Origin: Marisa cornuarietis
Lineage: Eukaryota; Mollusca; Gastropoda; Architaenioglossa; Ampullariidae
DNA: 64,000 bases
NCBI GenBank assembly: GCA_004794655.1
Contig: SMMW01000001.1
Location: forward strand, 7,302,501-7,366,500
Direction of reading: 5' to 3'
Shown in pieces: positions 40,801 through 52,800 of this stretch; positions within the stretch are counted from its first letter, which is position 1; every line of letters begins with the position of its first letter. The translations under genes were made by a program, and so were the position numbers. The notes under the pieces were generated by a model. It ran no database searches, had not been told where the DNA came from, and worked only from the letters and a program-made list of their open reading frames with translations.

Positions 40801-43800
40801 TCGGATATATCTTCTAGTGCATGTGTAAAAATACACCTTGTAGAAAAACTACCCAAATATTTGTATACATTCACAATTTTTCAAGAAGAATTACCAATTT
40901 GTAATATAAGAACATCAGTGTGTATCTGAATATGTATGTATAGTATCTCAATTATACATTACAACACTCCCAAATTGCCTCCTCTCACTCTGACAAACTC
41001 TTGGTAATGGCAATGACAATATTAAGGTGACGACCATTCTATAGATTGGTATTCTAAGAAAATATATGATCTGTAATATGGGTGACTGATAATTTGAATC
41101 TTAAATACATCATGAAAGATGAAAGATGTTGTGGCCACGACTTGCAGAATTGATTCTATATACAGAGGTAATTCTAGGATTTCGAAAAGAGGGGCCCTGT
41201 GGCCCTCTCAATGGAAAAAAATGGGCCCTTCAAATGAAACAAGGGGGTCCCTCGAAGCAAACACATTTTCACTGCTTTTTCCGATAAATATTTGGTATAC
41301 AACAAAATACTTTATTAATCACAAGAAATTGAAAATTAATCACATAAATATCTTTTTCTCCTCTATGGATAAATTATCTTTCATCATCATTAGTTTATCA
41401 TAGCATCCTAAATTTGCAAACGCATTAGTCTTTGTGTCCATCTTATTGAGCTATGAGCCAATGTTTAGACACTTTTCATATGTCTCATTAGTGCAGGGGT
41501 TTAAATGTTGCTCCTCGAGGCAACTTCTACGAGAAGACTTTATTAGGTTTTGATGGCCGAAGCCCCCTCTCACAGCCTGCATTGTGGTATAGCATAAGGA
41601 GGCACAGCTTTCCAAGAACCAGCAAATTGGGAAATGAATCCCTGTAAAAATCAAATAACAGTTTAAACAGCTTATGGAATCTCTCCGACATGCATTCTGC
41701 GTTACAGTTTCTTTGACCACAATCCATTCCTCTAAACATGCTGCTTTGTCAAGCAAGATTTTACTGAATTTGCTGCCCATGTGCTGGTTTTCCAAAGAAA
41801 TCTGTTAAGATATTGTCTCCATAGGGTGTTCTGTCTTCTGCAGACAGGAAAAAGATGGGGTGCATGGAAAGAACTCAAAAATCCTGAGGCAACATCACCT
41901 GCATCTTTTGGGAACCTGTCATTAATGTTCTTGCACAGATTGTCGCAAAAGCAACTGTGATGGTGTATCAAGTTCGCAACATGTTATTTTTAAGTGTTAT
42001 ATAATACCGCCGGCATAAGTTCCAAAAAGGTCATGAGGACAGAAATAAATTAGAATTGAAAATAGTTTGAAAATTGAAATCTTTCTGATGAATTTCAGCC
42101 TCCAAAGAGTGCCTGTGGCCGGAAGTCTGAATGTCTCTGCAGCGTCCTCGTTCGGTACTTAACACACCCGGGGTTGTAAATGCGTTATTTTGATTGTTTT
42201 AGGCAACTTTACATCTCATGCCTTCCTCCTCGTTCATTAGCCAAGGCCATTTCTTCAGCCATTCACACTGACAGGTTCTCTGGATGCGTGGTTTTTAGGT
42301 GCGGTCTCTGTCTCAATTTGTCTATTTCGTTGTCTACATTTTCAGTTCCAACAATGTGTGCGGCACAGTCTGACGAGTTTCTGTTTCTTTCTGTCCTTGT
42401 CGATTTCTACTTTCCGGGGCATCTTCTGCTCTTCTTGTCATGAACGAAAAGTCAAACAGAGTTGACAGCCGCGTTCACTTCGATTTCAACTCGCTTGCTT
42501 CCAATACCCTTTGATCTCTCCCGTCCCAAATGTTTTCGCTGTGGGCGCGAAATTTGGAGCAGGCTGCAGATGGCTAACAACTCGTCAGTTTGAAAACTGT
42601 CCAGTCATTAGCATCGATTCTAGTGGGTCAGTCTCAAACAGCAAGCAGAATGACAATTATTTTTGAAGTGCCGCATCACGTGTTCAAAAGCGCGCCAGCC
42701 ACGATATTTTTGCGGGTGCATGGTCGCGCTGACTTTCAGACTATGCGCCCCTCAGCGAAATTTTGCGGGAATCCCGCAAGGCTGCAGCCTAGAATTACCT
42801 CTGTATATATTGTGGCATATGGCAGTTCATCCAACCTTTGTTCAGCCCATGACACAGAGTGCATGTTTACATGGTGCTACCCTTTGCCGTACTCATACTC
42901 AACCTACTAGCACTGAATCTAAAATGCTTTATTACTTCACCTCAAACTCCATCATGGCTTTCTTCATTCTGTCAACATCAAAAATCATACAAAGAAGATC
43001 TTGAACTGATGGTGGCAGGAGAGACTTTGAGCCTTCCATGGACAGTTTTTGAATGCTCTCTTCCTCCTGTTGATAATAAATAAAAATAAAGTTGCTCACA
43101 CTTCCAAGAAATAACCCCTTGTAGTTTCATGAAAGGTCATTTCATATCAATATCATTCAATAAAAGACTAACAATTACATTAATGGACTATAAACTGTGT
43201 CAAATGTATCAACTCCCTGGTGTTTATATTATTTCCATCACAAAAAGAGAGCACTCGTTTCTGTTAATTTTTCAACCTTTCTTTTGTACAGACCTTGGTC
43301 TACTCAAAATATATATTAACATTAAAATATACATTAACATCAAAAAACAATTAGATATTTAATTACTTTCCACAGCAAATGTTAATCATGACTTTCACCT
43401 GCAACTGGAATGAATTTAAAATTAGGGACATAATCAAATATCAATTTGGCAAAAAGAAAAATGCATAAAAATGATATACACTTCTTTTGAGGAAAAAATC
43501 TCAAGACATTACTTGACTACATCTTATACAGTGCAGATAAATATTAATGCTTACTTGTCCATAGTCAATTTCCAAGGGGAAAAATCTATTGGGCTGCTTC
43601 TGGAAGTTGTCACGGTCTTCCCAACAGTTGCCTGTTTTTTCTAGATAGAGTTCTTTGAACTTTTCAATGGCCATGGCCTGAGAACCACATCGCTCCACTT
43701 TGTTGCCTCCGATGGTTGTGCCAACTCGTCCCCAGGAACGGAAGAGCCAACAGCTGCCAACCCACATCAAATAAAAGATGAAAGGCACGTTACTAGAAAT

Positions 43801-46800
43801 GGGGTGTATAATTTAAAAGAAATTTCTCCAAGACAAAGCATTTTGGTACATAACAGAAAAAAATATTTTCATCTCACCTGGATGTCTTATCACCTTCTAA
43901 TGCCTGTAATTTATAAAATGAGTTTGTTCCACGAGTGATGTCTACAAGTCCCAGCACAGCTGTGTATAATTCTCCTTTGTTTTGTATAACATGGGCTATA
44001 TCTGCTAGACCTGTTATATATATATAACACATAAACATATATCTGTTAGATAAATATAACACATACCTATATAAACATACATCTTCAAGCCTAACTTCAT
44101 TGATGCTTTCAAAAGTTTCCAGATGGAAGATTTTATAGAGGTGGTTTTTGGGGAACACGTTAAATGTGTAAACTGTAAATGCTTAAACTGTAAATGCTTA
44201 AGCTGGAAAAAGTAATTGGGGCATATATGTCAAAGGGGGGCCATACGCTGATTTTTAATACACTGAGTATGGACATGTTAAGCAACAGAAAAATATTTTT
44301 TAGCAGTTCTGCTCATGCTATAAGGTTGTAAAATACAAATTCCATGAATGTAGAAATTCAGACAGTAAAAGTCTGACTAAGTCAGGCAACAAAAGGAATA
44401 AGTAATATCAGCATTTAAAAAGAGGAATAATTTTTACAAAAGATATGTATTTTGAATGCAATCTTTATTGAAAAAGAAGAGATTTTTAGTAAAGACCTTA
44501 ACAGACTGATGTTGATCACAAGTGAGCTCTTCAGAGAGAGTAATAAAGCTTGATATTTATCATCAATTCTTTTTTATTCTGCAAAATCCATTATGCCATA
44601 TATGCATGGTTAGTACGTTAAGTCATGCTTTTTAATAATAAATGTAAACATTCCTGGAAATGGATAGGTGCACCTCAGGTATTACCTGAATCAGGATCAA
44701 CTGCTGCTCCACCTTTTACAGTCATCTTCATTGTGGCAGGAACACTCTTGGTGTATCGCTCCTCTGTAGTTTTCCATTTTAAAAGAAACATTTTAAAACT
44801 TCTATCCCAAATAAAAATATAACATTTTATGGAAATTTCTTAAAGGAAATCATTTCTTTTAACATAAAAATAGCAATAAAATTTAAGCAAACATTCTTTC
44901 TATTTCTGCCTTGAAATTATTATCTAAAATAAAAAATACCACTTACTCCACAAGGTATCAAATGTGTCACCCTCCACAACTATCACACTTCCATTTCCAT
45001 TGGTAGAAGGCCAATTTGCAACCTACACTTCACAGATGACATTGATTTGATGGCAGGTACTAACAAAGAACTGAAAGACTTTACCAAGAGACTGACAGGC
45101 ATTTCAAACACATATGGAATGGAGACCAGCACTGACAAGAGAAAAGTCATCATCATTGGCAGCGGCAATGTAAATATTTACATGAACAAAGTACATCTTG
45201 AAGAGATGAATACTTGGGCACATTACTAATACTTGGGAGCCACCCTCTCCAAAGACACCAGCTCCACAAAAGGATCACAATAGCAGCAATGGCAACTGCT
45301 AGGATTAACAGGGTCTGGGGCAGCCATAACATCAGGTTTACTACGAGACCAAGACCAAGACTGAAACCAAAACAGAAATCAAACTAAGAGAAGGAACAAC
45401 CATTGGCACATGGAACGTACGCACGTTATACCAGTGCGGAAAAGTGCACCAACTCACACAGAAGCTGAAACGGTATCAGTGGGACATTGTGGGACTGGCG
45501 GAGGTCAGATGGACAGGATTTGGGGAAACAGTGACGGAAGACGGCCACAGACTGTGGTACAGTGGGGAGGACACCAGGATTGAGTACGGCGTGGGCTTCC
45601 TCGTGCACAGGAAGGTGGCCGCGGCCGTCATCAGCTGTACACCCGTATCCAGCCGGCTGATCTCCATTCGTGTCTCAGCTAAGCCTCATAATGTCACCAT
45701 TGTCCAAGTATACGCTCCAACTTCCACACATGGAGACGACGAAGTGGAAGAATTCTACCAACAACTGGACAAGATTGTGAAGGCAGCTCCAAAAAAGGAC
45801 ATCCTGGTTGTGCTCGGAGACTGGAACGCCAAGGTCGGACCAGACGCCTACCAGCAATGGGCAGGAACGGTGGGGAAATTTGGCCTTGGTGAAACCAATG
45901 ACAGGGGAATCAGACTCCTAGAGTTCGCACAGAGCCAGAGACTCACCTTAGCCAACACCTTGTATCCCCACAAGAAATCAAGGACGGCCACCTGGCACTC
46001 ACCAGACGGATTGGTCCATAATCAGATCGACTACATCCTACTGCCGAGACGCTTCAAATCCAGCATCAACAGGGCCAAGACAAGGACGTACCCAGGCGCT
46101 GACATAGGCAGCGACCATGACCTTGTTCTAACAAACCTGAAGCTGAGGCTCTTAAACACTCCCCGAATTCGCTTTGATTTGGAGAAGCTGCAAGACCCAA
46201 AGGTTGCAGAAGTCTTCAAGGCCACAGTTGGCGGAAAATTTGGCGCACTGAACCTGGTGGACTGTGATGTAGACACCCTTGCTGGAAACATCAAAGAGGT
46301 GCTACTGTCGACAGCCCAAGAGGTTCTAGGGCGACATAGAAATAAGAAACAGCCATGGGTCACGAACGACATACTAGACCTCTGTGACCAAAGGAGGGCC
46401 TTGAAGAGGGAAAAGAAAAGCAAACCAGAAGCAGCAACCAAATACAAAGAAGTGAATTGTGCCATTAAGAAAGGGATGAAGGCAGCTAGGGAGAGCTAGA
46501 TCGAGAAGCAGTGCCAGGACATAGAGGTTGGAATGGCACGAGGTGACAGCAAAAAGGCCTACCAACTTCTAAAGACCCTCACTAAGACAGACCAGCAGAA
46601 GATCTCAGTCATCGAAGACAGCAATGGTCCCCTTCTCACAGAAGGCAATGCTGTACTCAACCGATGGACAGAATACTGCAAGGACCTGTACAATTACCAG
46701 CTGAAGACCGACGCCAACATTCTCCAAAACAACCAGACTAGAGACAGTGAACCTGCAGACCTACCAGTCCTACGGAAGAGGTCGAAAGAGCTGTACATAG

Positions 46801-49800
46801 TTTGAAGGGAGGAAAGTCACCAGGCGTTGATAATGTACCAGCTGAGCTGCTCAAGCAGGGTGGGGAAGCAACTACAAAAGCCCTAACTGTTCTGTGCCAA
46901 AGAGTCTGGGAGCGCAAGGAATGGCCCAGAGAATGGACGCAGTCACTAATCATTCCCCTCCCAAAGAAAGGAAACAGCAAACAGTGTCAGAACTACAGAA
47001 CAATAAGCCTTATCAGTCACCCAAGCAAAGTCATGCTGAAGGTCATACAGAACCGCATCAGAACCACCGCAGAAGAGCTGCTAGCAGAAGAACAGGCTGG
47101 CTTCAGACCACTTAGAAGCACAGTTGAGCAGATCTTCAACTGTCGTCTTCTTATAGAAAAGCATCTGCAGCATCAGCGGGACCTTTACCACAACTTCATT
47201 GACTTTAAGAAGGCATTTGACAGAGTCTGGCACGAGGGGCTATGGCATGTGATGCGGAAATTCAACATTGAAGAAGGGCTTGTCCAAGTCGTTGAAGCGT
47301 TGTATAACAGCTCAACGAGTACAGTTTTGCTTAACAACCAAATAGGAGCTTACTTTCGTACCACAGTAGGGGTACGTCAAGGATGTCCCCTATCACCCGT
47401 GTTGTTTAATATATTCTTGGAGAACATCATGCTTGAAGCTCTTCATGACCACCATACCTCCATTTCAATCGGTGGAAGACCAATCTGCAACCTACGCTTT
47501 GCAGATGATATAGATCTGTTAGCAGGTATAAACAAGGAACTGCAAGACCTCACCAACAGACTGACAGACAGCTCAAACGCATATGGAATGGAGACAAGCA
47601 CAGAAAAGAGCAAAGTTATGATCAATGGCAACGGCGAAGCAGAGATCTATATGAACGGGGTACAGCTCGAAGAGGTAAGTAGCTTCAAGTACTTGGGAGC
47701 CACCCTCTCCAAGGACGGCAGCTCCACGCAAGATATCCGCATCAGGATCGCAACAGCAACAGCAGCAATGGCTAGGCTAGATAGGATCTGGCATAGCCAC
47801 AAGATAAGGTTCACTACCAAGTACAGGCTATACAAATCCCTGGTAGTGCCGATCCTGCTCTACGGATGCGACACGTGGACTCTACTCGCCGAAACAGAAA
47901 GGAGAATCCAGGCATTCGAGCACAAGTGTCTGAGGAAGCTGCTCCGGATCTCATACAAAGAACACAAAACCAACGACTTTGTAAGAAACAAGATTGCCGC
48001 ACTCGTAGGACACCAGGAACCTCTACTATCAACAGTCAAGCGACGTAAGCTGGTCTTCTTTGGCCATGTAACCCGGCACGACACCTTGTCAAAGACTATC
48101 CTTCAAGGCACCTTGGAGGGTGGCCGACGCCGCGGTGGTCAGAGAAAGAACTGGCTTACGAACGTCAAAGACTGGACTGGTCGTCCTGTACAGGACCTGC
48201 TGACTATTGCCCAAAATAGGCAAGAGTGGCGGGCCCTATCAGCTGCAGCGTCTATCCATGTGCTCCCCCCAACGCCAGGTGCCAGGCAAGGGACGACTGA
48301 CTGACTGACTGACTGACTGACTGTTTACTACGAAGTACAGTTTGTACAAGCCTGCTTTCTGGATGTGAAATGTGGATTTCACTTGCTGATACAGAGATGA
48401 GAATCCAGGAACTCAAGAACAAGTGTATGAGGAAGATGCTCTGGATGTTGTACAAAGAACATAAAACCACTGATTTGTACAAGATGTGGTTACTACACTC
48501 ATTGGACACCAGGAACCCCTACTTGCAACAGTCAAGCATGACACTTTGTCAAAGACTGTCTTTTAAGGTACTATGAATGATCTGCTCACTGTCACCCAAG
48601 ATAGACATGAGTGTCAACAGCCATATCTCTCTATGTGCTCTAACCAACAATTGATTGACAAGGTATCGCAATGAAGACTATAAAATTTAAATAAAAAGCC
48701 ATAAGTACTACCTCTTTACAAAAATTCTAGTCAGCTATTTTACAGATATCACAGAGAATGTTTTCCTTCTTGTTAGTTTGTTATTACAACAATTTACTAG
48801 TCAAGGACAAAAAATGGTTATAATTAGGTGATTGTATGGGAGTCTGTCTGGTGTGGCAGGTATGAATGTGTTATGTGCATTGTTAACTGTTGATTTTTGC
48901 TGTATGCTTCCTTATAAAGCTGCTTGTAATTGCTCTCTGGGATAAATAAAATGGAATCTTATCTTACCATCCTGTACTAACTGGTACTCACCCTCTTTCT
49001 TGGACATACTACTCTTAGGAGCACTCTTCATAGGTCTCTTTCCAATGCGCTTTTCAGGCTGAAAATATAAAAAAACATTAATATACAATAATAAGAAAGT
49101 ACCTAACAGTTATTGTAAATGATCTGTATGACATATCTGTGTATTTTCAAACTCTTTTTATCTTACTCACATCACTTCCCCAAGAAGCTATGTTCAAAGA
49201 TCGAATGTGATCAATGACACTTCCTCCTCCTTGAACCTTTTCCAGGAATTCATCAGTCACAACTTGAACATCAGCCTTCTTTACTTCCTGCATGGCCTTT
49301 CCAAGTTTGTCAATCTCACCTGAAAAACACGATTATAGCAATAAATCCATCTCACATAGGAATCCATGAGAAAAAACTTCCTGTCCAATGTGTTTTAATC
49401 TAAGAGAAAGCTTGCTGTTAACAATCTTAGTTATATCTTCTGAATAGCTAACACTTTCAGCATTTGACAAAGTTATAAAATGCAATATTTTCTCATGACT
49501 GTCTAAAAATGTAGCCTATTTCATAACTTTTCACACTGAAATGATTCAAACACATTTCTTTTGCACATAAGCGTGCAGTACTTTTTCATGTTAATTAGAA
49601 ATTAATCAAGTAAAATCGCTTAGTATTCCAACCGTCTATTTTTCACAAATGCATTACTTTGTCCAGAGAAGGTGCATTTCTGTGGGGTTTTTTTCAAAGG
49701 AAAGAACATTACAGTGCATGCTTTACCTTTGGTGCTAATTGCTGCAGCCACTTTTCCATCAGCTTTAGTGACCACCATCCCCCCAAGTCCCTGGATATCC

Positions 49801-52800
49801 TTTGTAAGTTGTGCCTTGCTTTTTGAGGTCTTGCCTATAATGATGAACTTCAGGTCTTCAAGAGGTCGCCCTGTACTCCCCCTGTCCACATTCAATCAGT
49901 GCTTTACTTTGATTACCTCTGCTTCCAACATACTTTACCTATCTTTATTTTATTCCACTTTTACTGTATGGCCTAGGCCTACAAAAGTGCACATAAATCT
50001 CTCTTTGGACTTTTTTTCACCATAAACCAGATCCTTCGACCACCTTTACTCTTCCCTAATACTTCAGAAGCACAAACTAAAAGACACTGATCAGCATGAT
50101 GTCTTCTTGCATGACATAAATTCTGGCTTACGTAAAAAAACCATTAAATCTCAAACGATTCAAGTAAATTTCTTAAGGAAAACCCTGAGAAGTAACTAAA
50201 AAATATATACTTTACTTAAATAACAAATATGAGTAATGTCAGTGTCCAGTGCTATCTCTTATGTACTTAAGAAAAGCAATCATTTGCCTTTAGATTTGTC
50301 TGTTAAGTTGCAAAAAAAATAGAAGCGTTAATAACTTGAAACAAACACATTTCAAACTTCAAGCACAACAGTTAATCAGTATCTAGCATTTTTCTGCATA
50401 AAATTATCTTCACTCTAATTTTTGTAAAGTTATAAAGCAAAATACATACTCTCCATCAACAGCATCAACTGAAGAACTGACAGGTCCAACAGTGGCAGAT
50501 ATTGTCACTGCTGGGAAAACACGCTCCCACTTTACATACTTGAATTTCTTCCTGTGGATTATCAGAACAAAAATATTGTTTTACATATGGCTTTCATGTT
50601 TGCCTCCTTTGAAGATGAGTGCACTCACCACACACTGTGGAGCTTCCCTCTCTCCTAGCTTAAGTATTTTTTAAAAATATATTTTTAAAACAGGAAAATG
50701 AACTTACAGAAACTCTACATCATGAAATTCTTTGGGCACTTTGAAAGCTTTACGCTTTGGTGCCTTTGTGATGAACATGCACTTTGTCCATTCTGTAACA
50801 TTTCCAGTACATTTGTATCCCTCAGGCCTGTAAGATACCATAAAAAAAATTTAACTAAAATAAATGACCACAGTAAACATTTGATACCCAACATAAAAAA
50901 AATTCCTGAAATCGTTTTAAATACAAATTAGATTAAAAGATGTCAGTAAAAAAAGAAAATACTGAAAAACTATCAGTTTATACAAATTACAAAATTTATA
51001 AACAATATAAAAATTAAGCAGTGGCTATAACAAAAATCATAGATTTGTGATTAAATTAACTTACGTGTAAACAAGCTGGCCTTCTTTGCACTCGGGACAC
51101 TTTTCCAATGCACCAAATGCTAGACAGTCAGCAATGGCATCCAAAAGCTGCAAATTTTGATCAGAGAATATTAAACTGCAGTTCTTCATAAGCATATACA
51201 TTTAAGTTTACAGTCTGTTAAAATAGGGTTACTCTCACCTTGCTTTCTCCAGATGGTATTTTCTGGTTATTCAGCTGCAGCATAACTCGAATTGCTTCGT
51301 TAGATACAAATTTTGTGCAGTTGTCCCTGAAGCTCCAAATAAGCTGATTTTGCTCCTGTTGATAAGCAAAGCAGAATAACAATTCCTGCCGCCATAGATT
51401 AAATAATAAGAAAAAAACAACAGCATTTCAGTCACTATGAAAGCACTAAATGCATTACAAGAAGAATGAAGGCATATTTGTAAAAAAAAAAAGAAGCTAC
51501 AGGAGGAAAAAAATAAACAGGCCAATAAAAGTGAAAGAATAACTTAAAAACATAAAGTATGCAAGATTATGATTGGAGAAAAAGGTGCAAATCTGTCCTT
51601 ATAACAAAATGGTGGAAGAAATAATTTTTCAAGTCTGGCTTATTTGTTAAAATAATCACAAAGAACGAAGAGGGAGAGGCAAGAACTTCCAAATAATGTG
51701 ACCATAAAAAAAGACCAAAACCAAAGTTTGAGAGCTCTTAAATACAAAGCAGCTCAGCAAAGGCCTAGCAAAAAGACCCACTTGGGTGGCAGGATTATAG
51801 GTTTAGAGAGATAAGGCAGGATATAGGATTTACTATGACTAATATATACTACATCTGTATCATAATTAATGTATAAAGAACTTTACAAGTAAATAATGAT
51901 AGTGGTGTGAGCTTTTATAGTGTGGTATCCCAGCCAAAGCCAGGCTCTCCACGCATTACGAACACAAAAAACACAAGACAGACAAAATTTCTGTGGCTTT
52001 GTAAAATTAATGGGAATGCCAGGTCGTTTTTCTGCCAGATGATATTCATAGATCAAGATGTCAATGAGACAGATCTAAGTCATTGGACTGAAGCAGAATA
52101 GATCGATAATCAAACACATAGATCACATCGTCTGGAGAATATGCAGATGATCACAAAGCAGAAATTGCAGTACAATATTGAAATGCATGACTGTTTGGCA
52201 CTGATGTAAAGTTTATCCCATGGAGAACTTGTAAAAATGAAGAAACTGTGATGGCGTTTGCCAAAGTAGACAAACAGCAATGAGACAGTTGATAGTAGCA
52301 GAGGAATAAATAAAAAGCCACAGGCAGGTAACCAGTCAAACACAATGACGATGACGTCAGAAAAAAGTGCAGATAGGTACAATATACACTACAAGCACAA
52401 CAAATCCAAAAAGAAAATGAAAATGCTGAGAGTGGGCCCCCTAAAGCGTGTTAGGCAAAGGGACACCCCTCTCAGGTAAAGTATGTTGAATACCGAGGAA
52501 TCCACCTTCCTATGCTTTTCCTTCCAATACTGTGATGTTGTCTCAAATTACAAACAACAAAGCCTATACATCTTCTGATAAATTCAAGTAACATCAGAGG
52601 TTTCCAATACTTTTAATAGGATCTAAATTGATCTATCCTTGCCTTTAACTGTTTCTCTTCTTCTGTTTCTTCTTTCTTTGCTTTCTTTCCTCCAGAACCT
52701 TTGGTTTCTCCTCCTTTTCTTTTCTTTCTATTGCAGGAAGAGTGCATTGTAAAAATTAAAGATGAGGACAACTTAATTGTTAAGGTAACTGACTAACAAA

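Larger units (their letters stand above)
38133..43066 (-). other. PARP1: PARP1 helical (autoinhibitory) domain exons
   Basis: Exons are 42941-43066, 38737-38820 and 38133-38378. They encode [38 protein letters not shown], and [18 protein letters not shown] with [16 protein letters not shown]. This helical bundle blocks NAD+ access until DNA is bound. The 4.1-kb intron 38821-42940 carries a LINE remnant and a hAT-like remnant. Confidence 0.95.

Noticed and set aside
45444..46499. A 351-codon frame that resembles a host 'craniofacial development protein 2' gene
   Set aside because: It is the APE-type endonuclease of the RTE LINE: the frame is open to the insertion boundary, is followed by RT, and is flanked by a target duplication.
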